64,000 bases of DNA from Paenibacillus sacheonensis (GTDB lineage Bacteria; Bacillota; Bacilli; Paenibacillales; Paenibacillaceae): assembly GCF_009909195.1 (NCBI RefSeq), contig NZ_JAAAMU010000006.1, positions 248,001 through 312,000 of the forward strand, given 5' to 3'. Below are positions 18,539-25,473 of the stretch, piece by piece. The position numbers and the translations under genes are program-made. Numbering within the stretch: the first letter of the stretch is position 1; every line of letters begins with the position of its first letter. The notes under the pieces are model-generated. The model was not told the DNA's origin. It saw nothing but the letters and a program-made list of their open reading frames with translations, and made no database searches.

Positions 18539-18665
18539 CCGCAGAATGTTTAAGTTGACCTTCATTTTCCGCCTGCGTGACGATCATGGCTTGCATCGGC
18601 AAGCAGCTATCCAGTCTACGGCTTTGGCTTTTTCTCAAACTGCAGAACCTGGTCCGGGCCGGCGC

Positions 18666-18850
18666 CTAACGGTTGCCAGCGAGGCTATTCCTCGAAAACC
18701 ACGCCTAAAAAAATGCTAACGCATATGACAGGCGTTATTTGGCGTAAAGTAGCTGATTCGCATCGAAAAATCGTGCAATAAGCCTCCTGGCAACCGTTAG
18801 CGATTGAAAAGGGCTACTTTAAGCCGATTAGCCTTCCTGGCAACCGTTAG
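18666..18850. repeat. 185-bp palindromic mosaic element, copy B
   Basis: It is the same length and motif layout as copy A, differing by only a few substitutions (for example GTACAATAAG against GTGCAATAAG). It is the second unit of the tandem duplication. Confidence 0.9.
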
Positions 18851-18951
18851 CAGCAGAATGTGTAAGTTGACCTTCATTTCCCGCCCGCGTGACGATCATG
18901 GCTTGCATCGGCAAGCAGCAATCCAGTCTATGGCTTTGGCTTTTTCAACAT

Positions 18952-18980
18952 GCTGAGATGTTGAGATGCTGAGATGCTGG
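18952..18980. repeat. Short 8-bp tandem repeat (GCTGAGAT)
   Basis: Three to four imperfect copies of GCTGAGAT, just beyond the 3' flank of element B and before the 3' end of the serine hydrolase gene. Confidence 0.6.
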
Positions 18981-19039
18981 AAAAAGCTGCCGGATGGTAA
19001 CTTTCATGCGTGCTGCAAAGTTCGAGAGACGAGCGATAA

Positions 19040-20035
19040 TCAGCGAGCGATGCAGTTTCGCATCCTCTCGAACAAGGCGTACGCGTTCACCTTCTCGAAA
19101 TTCCACAACATGATCAGACTCCGTTTCCGCTCGGGAAATTGCCATATGTCGGCCTTATATCCCGGAGACCCTCCGGGGATCCACCTGTAATCGTTTCCCA
19201 AAAACCAGCCGTACCCGTAGTTCAATCGAGGATCGAAATCTACGGATGCATAGGAGTTGAACATCAGCTCCCTCGAGGCTTGGGATAGAATCGATCCGTC
19301 GTCGATAGCTTCGCACCATAGCTGGAGATCCTTAACCGTCGAATACAATTCCCCGGGCGCTTCGATCTCAGCTAATTTATCGTCCTCCGCATTCCTGCAT
19401 TCGCCGTTGTCGATCGTATACCCATATGCGCGTTTCTTAATGATTTGACGAGGGTTATGCAGTCCGGTATCCTTCATGCTTAATGGCTTGAAAAACATTT
19501 CGTCGAGCAAGGCCTCGAAGGATTTGCCAGCGACCTTCTCCAGCATGTAACCCAGCATGATAAAACCCGTACTGCTGTATCCCCACCGTTCCCCCGGATT
19601 AAACCGCTGCTCTTGCTTGCTCAGATAGGCAAGAAAATCGCCCTTCCCGTGATTCAATTTGCTCATCTCGTAACGAAGGTCCGGTACCGCATAGATATCG
19701 TGCAATCCGGATGTATGCGACAGCAGATGGTGCAGAGTGATTCCTCGATGCACATGCTGAAGTTGATCCAAATAGCTTCCAGGATGCGCATGGAGATTAA
19801 GAATCCCCTCTTCATGCAGTTTAAGCACGGCGGCAGCGATGAACATCTTGGTTACGGAGGCCACGAAAAACTTCGTCTCCAACGTATTGTCGACGCCGAA
19901 CTGCACGTCTGCCTGCCCGTACGCTTTCTCGTATAACACTTCCCTTTCTTGCGTAAGAAGAATTGCGCCGCTCAAATGGTTATCTTTATGAAAGTCGTTC
20001 ACGATCGCGTTTATTTCGCTCCGGATATCGAACAT
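19040..20035 (-). CDS. Serine hydrolase, beta-lactamase family (class C-like)
   Basis: 331 residues of the penicillin-binding-protein/class C beta-lactamase fold. The catalytic SxxK is SVTK (S60-K63), and the YxN position reads YSS (Y153), as in many esterase-like members. HHLLSHTSGL and GYGWFLGNDYRWIPGGSPGY give the remaining landmarks, with the His-containing HxG replaced by GGSPG. There is no obvious signal peptide, so the protein may be cytoplasmic or exported by another route. It is likely a peptidase or esterase rather than a resistance enzyme. GGAGGTCAGGG precedes the ATG. Confidence 0.87.
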   Translation of the reverse strand: MFDIRSEINAIVNDFHKDNHLSGAILLTQEREVLYEKAYGQADVQFGVDNTLETKFFVASVTKMFIAAAVLKLHEEGILNLHAHPGSYLDQLQHVHRGITLHHLLSHTSGLHDIYAVPDLRYEMSKLNHGKGDFLAYLSKQEQRFNPGERWGYSSTGFIMLGYMLEKVAGKSFEALLDEMFFKPLSMKDTGLHNPRQIIKKRAYGYTIDNGECRNAEDDKLAEIEAPGELYSTVKDLQLWCEAIDDGSILSQASRELMFNSYASVDFDPRLNYGYGWFLGNDYRWIPGGSPGYKADIWQFPERKRSLIMLWNFEKVNAYALFERMRNCIAR

Positions 20036-20062
20036 CCCTGACCTCCTCTTTTTTTCCCCGTA

Positions 20063-20941
20063 TCACGTCCGCGCCCGATGCATCGACCGGTAAGCGCCGG
20101 GCGAAGCTCCCATATGCTTACGGAACAGCCGGATGAAATAATTGCCGTTCGGCTGCCCCGCTTGCTCGCCGATCTCCTGCACCGACAGGTCCGTCGTCAG
20201 CAGCAGCGTGACGGCACGGTTTATTTGCAGATGATGCACGTATTGGAGCGGGCTCATGCCGGTGTGCTGCTTCAGGCAGCGGGAGAGGTAGTCGAAATTG
20301 TAATGCAGCGCCGCTGCCATCGCTTCCGCGTCGAACGGCTCCGTCATATGCGTCTTCAAGTATTGCACGGCACGCTCCGAGATGTGGTACGACCGGCTGT
20401 TCAATCCGCCGCTGATCGTCGCTTGCAGCCGCTCGAACAGCTCCCCGCTCAGCACGTTGAGACGCAGCGAATTGCGCAGCGTCAGCGTCTCGTGAAGCTC
20501 CGTCATCTCATCCAGCAGCGGAACGAGCAGCGCGGGATCGAGATGGGCATGCTTGGGCAAATACATGTATTGATCCACGGGCGTCAGATCCTTGTCCGTT
20601 CCTTTGCCGAGCAGCGTCGACCACTTGATGGCTTCCCGTTCCTTGGCCACCGGCGGATGGGGATGGCTGAAATGGACCCAGTACAGCTCCGTCGGCTCCG
20701 TGACCGGCCGCTGCCCGAAGTGCGTACGGCCCGGCTCCAAAATCAACAGGTCGCCCCGCTCCAGTTCGTACGCCGTATCGTCCTCCGTCATATAAAACCG
20801 CCCGCCCGTCACGTACAGCATGTCGTACACGCTGAACGACCGCTTGAAGTGCTGCATTCCCTTCGGCCATAAGCCGTGCCCGATCATCAGCAGCTGGGGA
20901 AGCGGCGGAATGCGCAGCTCCAGACAATCCAGACAATCCAT
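20063..20941 (-). CDS. AraC-family transcriptional regulator
   Basis: This 292-residue regulator has an N-terminal cupin sensor (about 25-110; LYVTGGRFYMTEDDTAYELERGDLL with a downstream HFSHPHPP strand) and a C-terminal AraC domain (about 190-288; YNFDYLSRCLKQHTGMSPLQYVHHLQI and EIGEQAGQPNGNYFIRLFRKHMGASPGAYR). It is divergent from the GH151-like gene at 21122 with 180 bp between starts, so it probably controls that gene. The serine hydrolase follows on the same strand with a 27-bp gap and may be cotranscribed. Confidence 0.9.
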   Translation of the reverse strand: MDCLDCLELRIPPLPQLLMIGHGLWPKGMQHFKRSFSVYDMLYVTGGRFYMTEDDTAYELERGDLLILEPGRTHFGQRPVTEPTELYWVHFSHPHPPVAKEREAIKWSTLLGKGTDKDLTPVDQYMYLPKHAHLDPALLVPLLDEMTELHETLTLRNSLRLNVLSGELFERLQATISGGLNSRSYHISERAVQYLKTHMTEPFDAEAMAAALHYNFDYLSRCLKQHTGMSPLQYVHHLQINRAVTLLLTTDLSVQEIGEQAGQPNGNYFIRLFRKHMGASPGAYRSMHRART

Positions 20942-21121
20942 TCTCTACACCCCCTTCTATCGCTATCGTAACCACGAATGCTTGCACCGTGTATTATACG
21001 GCATGCAAGTACGGACAACTAGTCGAAATCGTGCTAGTTTGGGCAGAAAACGGCGCTACCCGCCGCGCATTGTAATCCCTTACATTAGAGACAAGACATC
21101 TATTCGATAGGGAGGAAGCTC

Positions 21122-23221
21122 ATGATGCGTTTCCGTCAGGTCCATCTTGATTTTCATACGTCCGAGGCAATAGGCCGGATCGGCAGCCGGTTTTCCAAGG
21201 AACAGTTCCAAAGCATGCTGCGCGAAGGCCGCGTCGATTCCATTACCGTCTTCTCCAAATGCCACCACGGCTGGGCCTACCACCCGTCCAAAGCAAACGA
21301 AACCCATCCCGAGCTGACATTCGACCTGCTCGGCGCGATGATCGGCGCAGCGCACGAGATCGATGTCAACGTCCCCGTCTACATCTCGGCGGGTCTCGAC
21401 GAGAAAGTCACCCGGCGCCATCCGGAATGGCTCATCCGCGGCAAGAACGAAAGCACGACCTGGGCGAAGGATTTCATGACGCCCGGCTATCATCGGCTCT
21501 GCATGAACACCCCCTACCTCGACGTGCTCGTCGCGCAAATCGAAGAAGTGGCGCAGAACTACGACGCGGACGGCATTTTCCTCGATATCGTAGGCGTCGT
21601 GCCATGCTACTGCCAATCGTGCGTGGCCGCCATTCGCGCCGAGGGCGGCGATCCGAGAGACGATGATGCCATGCTTAATCTGTGGGAGCGGACATACGCG
21701 AATTATGCCGCGCGGACCAACGAAGCCGTGCACAAGCATAAGCCGGGACTGCCCGTCTTCCATAATGGCGGGCATATCCGCCGCGGACGGCGCGACCTGG
21801 CGCATTTCAACACGCATCTGGAGCTGGAATCGCTGCCGACCGGCGGCTGGGGCTATGATCATTTTCCGCTGTCCGCGCGCTATGCGCAGACGCTCGGCCT
21901 GGACTATCTCGGCATGACGGGCAAGTTCCATACGTCGTGGGGCGAATTCGGCGGCTACAAGCATCCGAACGCGCTGCGCTACGAGACCGCGCTCAGCATC
22001 GCGAACGGCGCTCGCTGCTCGATCGGCGACCAGCTCCATCCCGAGGGCCTTATGGACGAGGCGACATACGCGCTCATCGGCGCGGCATATAGCGAATTGG
22101 AAGCGAAGGAGGCCTGGTGCAGCGGCGTGAAGGCCTTCTCCGACATCGCGCTCCTCAGCAACGAGGCGCTGCATCCGAATACGGACGAGGCGCACGGCAG
22201 CACGTCGGGCAAATCCGATACCGGGGCGGTACGCATGCTGCTCGAGGGCAAGTTCCTCTTCGACGTCGTGGATCTCGAAGCCGACTTCGGCGCCTATAAA
22301 GTATTGATCCTGCCGGATCACGTCCGGATCGACGGCCCGCTGCAGGGCAAGATCGCCGCCTTCCTGCAGGGCGGCGGCAAGCTGCTCGCTTCCGGCGAGT
22401 CGGGACTGCGGCTGGACGGCGGACCTGGCTCAGACGGGAAGGACGCCGGTGCCGGGGCTGCATCCGGGACTGGGACCCGCGCCGCGGCCGCAAGCGCGCA
22501 GTCCCGGCCGGATGCATCCAGCGTCGACACCGCCGCTGCGCTCGGCGGCTTCGCTTGGGATCTCGGCGCGTCGCATGTCGGCCCGTCCGCCTATAAGCCT
22601 AGCTTCTTCCGGCCGGAATTCTCCATCGCCGGCCTGCCTGCCGCTTCCTTCGTCACGTATGCGGATGCGCAGGAAGTCGAGCTCGCGAACGGCGGCCTCT
22701 CGCTCGGCGCGCGGGAAAATTCGTATTTTAACCGCGATATCTTCACGTTCTGTTCCCATCAGCATACGCCAAGCACCGGACAGCAGGCTGGGCCCGGCAT
22801 TACGGAAGGCCGGGACGGCATCTACATCGCCTGGAACGTCTTCGAGGACTATGCGTCCAAGGGCAGCCTCGCGCTGAAGGAAACCGTCGTCTACGCGCTG
22901 AACCGCTTGCTGCCGGAGAAGACGCTGACGACCTCGCTGCCCGCCCAGGGCATCGTCACGCTGCAGAAGCAGGAGGAGCAGGACCGCTGGGTGCAGCATC
23001 TGCTCTATGCGGCTCCGGTCACGCGCGGCGAGAACATCCAAATCATCGAGGACCTGACGCCGATCCGCAACACGGCCGTCACTGTCCGTGCCGACCGGCC
23101 GGTGCAGGCGGCGTACCTCGCGCCATCCGGCGAACCGCTGCCGTTCGAACAGGCGGATGGCGTCGTCGGCTACGTCGTGCCGGAATTCACATGCCACGCG
23201 ATGGTCGTGCTGCAGTTCTAG
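21122..23221 (+). CDS. GH151-like glycoside hydrolase (putative alpha-L-fucosidase)
   Basis: A 699-residue cytoplasmic protein. The N-terminal (beta/alpha)8 domain (about 1-345) matches the GHL6-type family: RFRQVHLDFHTSE, CHHGWAYHPS, DADGIFLDIVGVVPCYCQSC and WGEFGGYKHPNALRYE. A beta-galactosidase-trimerisation-like Rossmann domain follows (about 350-580; FDVVDLEADFGAYKVLILPDHVRI) and then a beta-rich C-terminus. This layout is that of GH151, which includes a characterised Paenibacillus alpha-L-fucosidase, but substrate prediction by family alone is weak. A low-complexity Ala/Gly-rich stretch (about residues 436-470) interrupts the trimerisation domain. The ATG at 21122 follows GGGAGGAAGCTC. 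The divergent AraC gene is its likely regulator. Confidence 0.8.
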   Translation: MMRFRQVHLDFHTSEAIGRIGSRFSKEQFQSMLREGRVDSITVFSKCHHGWAYHPSKANETHPELTFDLLGAMIGAAHEIDVNVPVYISAGLDEKVTRRHPEWLIRGKNESTTWAKDFMTPGYHRLCMNTPYLDVLVAQIEEVAQNYDADGIFLDIVGVVPCYCQSCVAAIRAEGGDPRDDDAMLNLWERTYANYAARTNEAVHKHKPGLPVFHNGGHIRRGRRDLAHFNTHLELESLPTGGWGYDHFPLSARYAQTLGLDYLGMTGKFHTSWGEFGGYKHPNALRYETALSIANGARCSIGDQLHPEGLMDEATYALIGAAYSELEAKEAWCSGVKAFSDIALLSNEALHPNTDEAHGSTSGKSDTGAVRMLLEGKFLFDVVDLEADFGAYKVLILPDHVRIDGPLQGKIAAFLQGGGKLLASGESGLRLDGGPGSDGKDAGAGAASGTGTRAAAASAQSRPDASSVDTAAALGGFAWDLGASHVGPSAYKPSFFRPEFSIAGLPAASFVTYADAQEVELANGGLSLGARENSYFNRDIFTFCSHQHTPSTGQQAGPGITEGRDGIYIAWNVFEDYASKGSLALKETVVYALNRLLPEKTLTTSLPAQGIVTLQKQEEQDRWVQHLLYAAPVTRGENIQIIEDLTPIRNTAVTVRADRPVQAAYLAPSGEPLPFEQADGVVGYVVPEFTCHAMVVLQF

Positions 23222-23292
23222 CAAACCGCGGCATGTCTAATCCAAGCAAAAGGTAGACCCCATAAGCTAATGCTTAGGGAATTATCCCCTCA

Positions 23293-23475
23293 TGGTAGAC
23301 AGTGAAAAGAGGGCTCATGTTAACATGAATCCCACACTGTTGACCGGAGGGGATTTTTATGGCGAAGAAAGGGCAAACGGTTAAAAAAATAGGCGACCGT
23401 CCCCCCGTTGAATCCAGAGAAGCGATCGCCGCTTAATTTAGATGTTTTCCGACTCTCTGCTTGAAAGTGTTATGA
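23293..23475 (+). mobile_element. Degenerate insertion-sequence remnant (IS3-like ends, interior lost)
   Basis: The left part begins TGGTAGACAGTG and leads to a GGAGGGG ribosome site and a 25-codon ORF (from about 23360) starting MAKKGQTVKK, which resembles the N-terminus of IS3-family OrfA proteins in Paenibacillaceae. After about nine codons the sequence jumps to a block (23388-23475) that also occurs at 35689-35780, with the likely right end (GACTCTCTGCTT, against GACTGTCTACTT in the other copy). It looks like an IS reduced to its two ends. The IS family assignment is tentative. Confidence 0.5.
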
Positions 23476-23493
23476 CCAGACGGCAGCCTTTTT

Positions 23494-25386
23494 TTACACG
23501 GCCGAAAGCACGACGTCGTCGATGAAATCGGTGTTGTCACCCGCCGTCGTCCCGACGAAGCTAATCGTATGGGTGCCCGCCGTTGCCGTAAAATTGCTCG
23601 TCGCGAGAGCGGAGAACGTCCCCGTCGAAGGCGTGAAGGTGCCGATCACGGTCGAATCGAACATGACATTGAAGGTCTGCGTACCGCCGTAACTCGTTCG
23701 TTTGGCCGCTTTGAAGGCGACCTTGTACGTACCCGCCGCCAGACTGACGGATTGGGTCATCGTTCCGCTATTCTGAACGAAAGCGGTCTGTACCCCCAGC
23801 GGAGCTGCCGAAGCTCCGAAGTCTCCGCCGTTGCGCTGAATGCCCGCATCGCCCGTAAACGTCCACGTCGCGCCTAATGGCCTGTAACCGAAGTTCGAGG
23901 TGGTCGGCGATTCGAAGCTGCCATTAGAAACTCCCCCGGGGCTTGGGGTTTGTTCGGTCAGTTTAATGCCGATAACGGACTCGTACGGCGTCCAGAAGGA
24001 GAGGCTTGCATTCCCGCTGGCGTTCGTCGCGAACGAAGTCGTGAAGCTGGCCGACGTTCCGTTCTGCCATACGCTCGCCTCGTATGCCGCCGCCACGTAC
24101 GTCGTGTTCGCTTTTAAGCCGTTGAGATTAACGGTTAGGTTATCGCCGCCGGAGGTAGACGTATTTACTACCCATGCGACCGGATTCCCGCTCGAGTTGG
24201 TGGCGCCGCCCGCCACGATGGACGATGCTCCGTTGACCCAAGAGCTGCCTCTCAAGGTGAAGTCTCCGGCCCCGAGTCCCAATTGTTTGGCCAATACGCG
24301 ATACGTGCTCATCTTCGGCGTCAGGCTTCCGTTCGAATAGATCGAATAGAAATCCGGATGCGTCGTTTGCTTGTTAAAGGCAAAGTAGCCGGTTCCCGCG
24401 ACGTTGTTCCATATCATATCGTTCAATCTTTGGGCGACGTAAGGAATGGCATCCGTGGAATCGTTGTTCATCGAAGAACCGATGTATTGCCAATCCCAAT
24501 TCCATTCGGTGATATAGATCGGCATATTGGAGACGCCATTCGCAGAGGCCACGTTCTTTAAAGCCTGAATATTCGGTTCTCCGTTAGGGACCATCTGATA
24601 ATGGTGATAGGACAAGAAGTTTACGTTCGGCTTCGTGTTCGCGTCCTGGAGCAAGGCATTCGCCCAGCTCGTGTCCGTCGTCGAGAGCGAAGGCCCGCCG
24701 ATCGGAATCGTGGAGTTGACGCTGCGGACCGCGTTGGCCGCATGCGTATAGATCGCCTTGTAAGCCGCCAAGCTGTTGGCGTAACCGCTATTCGAGATAT
24801 TGAGGAATTGGGCGAGATCCGGCTCGTTCCAAACCTCGATGAAATCGATCTTCCCTTGGAACCGCTGCGTGATTTTCTTAATGATGTCCTCGTAGACGGT
24901 CCAGTTCTTCGGAACGCCGTTATTCGTGTTGTTATAAGACAGCCAACCCACGTTATAGGACAAGATGATCATGGTCTTGAGCCCTTTGTTATGGTAGGTG
25001 TCCACCCACCCGTACTGGCTCCAATCCCAATTGTTCGGATCGTCCACGCCGCCCGAGACGGACATGTCCGCCAAATATTGCGCGACGGTCGTATTCGGCA
25101 GGATTTGGGATAGATAGACGTCGCGGCGGGCGAAGCTAATGCCTACCGAGCGCAGGGAATCCACGTCGGATGCGCCGTCCAGCTGGTTGATCGCTCCTCC
25201 GAAGACGTTCGGGCTGCGTTGGCCGAGGTTCTGATTGAATTGAATCGTCGCGGACGTCGCCGCGAAGCCGATTTGCGGGAAGGATAAGAGAAACGTCATG
25301 GCCATGATCGAAAGCAGAACCAGCGAGACCCGCTTATTCCAATTAACATGCTTGAACAAAATGTTTTTCCCTTGCGCCTGATTCAT
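23494..25386 (-). CDS. Secreted GH39-like glycoside hydrolase with C-terminal beta-sandwich domain
   Basis: About 630 residues. The signal peptide ends near IGFA-AT (about 42). The catalytic (beta/alpha)8 domain (about 50-380) carries the acid/base Glu in FIEVWNEPDL (about E188) and the nucleophile Glu in IYITEWNWDW (about E294). A beta-domain follows (about 385-480), then a C-terminal module (about 490-630; GVSNGSFESPTTSNFGYRP, then FIDDVVLSAV), likely carbohydrate-binding. Clan A retaining hydrolases with this look cleave xylans, rhamnogalacturonan side chains or similar; the substrate is unproven. I place the start at the ATG at 25386, with AAGGAG 8-9 bases upstream. It is the last gene of the GH78 locus but has its own cre-like site. 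Confidence 0.82.
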   Translation of the reverse strand: MNQAQGKNILFKHVNWNKRVSLVLLSIMAMTFLLSFPQIGFAATSATIQFNQNLGQRSPNVFGGAINQLDGASDVDSLRSVGISFARRDVYLSQILPNTTVAQYLADMSVSGGVDDPNNWDWSQYGWVDTYHNKGLKTMIILSYNVGWLSYNNTNNGVPKNWTVYEDIIKKITQRFQGKIDFIEVWNEPDLAQFLNISNSGYANSLAAYKAIYTHAANAVRSVNSTIPIGGPSLSTTDTSWANALLQDANTKPNVNFLSYHHYQMVPNGEPNIQALKNVASANGVSNMPIYITEWNWDWQYIGSSMNNDSTDAIPYVAQRLNDMIWNNVAGTGYFAFNKQTTHPDFYSIYSNGSLTPKMSTYRVLAKQLGLGAGDFTLRGSSWVNGASSIVAGGATNSSGNPVAWVVNTSTSGGDNLTVNLNGLKANTTYVAAAYEASVWQNGTSASFTTSFATNASGNASLSFWTPYESVIGIKLTEQTPSPGGVSNGSFESPTTSNFGYRPLGATWTFTGDAGIQRNGGDFGASAAPLGVQTAFVQNSGTMTQSVSLAAGTYKVAFKAAKRTSYGGTQTFNVMFDSTVIGTFTPSTGTFSALATSNFTATAGTHTISFVGTTAGDNTDFIDDVVLSAV

Positions 25387-25408
25387 TGAACTCACTCCTT
25401 CATTTTTT

Positions 25409-25422
25409 TAAAAGCGCTTTCA
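25409..25422 (-). promoter_or_regulatory. Catabolite-responsive element (cre)-like site before the GH39-like gene
   Basis: TAAAAGCGCTTTCA (minus strand TGAAAGCGCTTTTA) matches the Bacillus cre consensus TGWNANCGNTNWCA at all but one position. It lies 23 bp upstream of the start codon. CcpA binding here would repress the gene when preferred sugars are present. Confidence 0.5.
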
Positions 25423-25473
25423 AGACGCGACGGCTTGCTCGATATCATCGTCACCTCCCTTCCATTAATCGGT

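Larger units (their letters stand above)
18353..18945. repeat. Tandem duplication, 312-bp period, containing elements A and B
   Basis: Copies A and B are nearly identical and are offset by 312 bp. The duplicated unit includes the 185-bp element and about 95 bp of 3' flank (to the GGCTTTGGCTTTTTC near 18632 and 18943). It lies between the converging genes ending at 18124 and 19040. No ORF of interest is present. Confidence 0.9.

Noticed and set aside
18354-18850. Possible CRISPR array from regularly spaced CTAACGGTTG motifs
   Set aside because: The motifs are inverted in pairs, the intervening sequences are themselves conserved between copies, and no cas genes are present.
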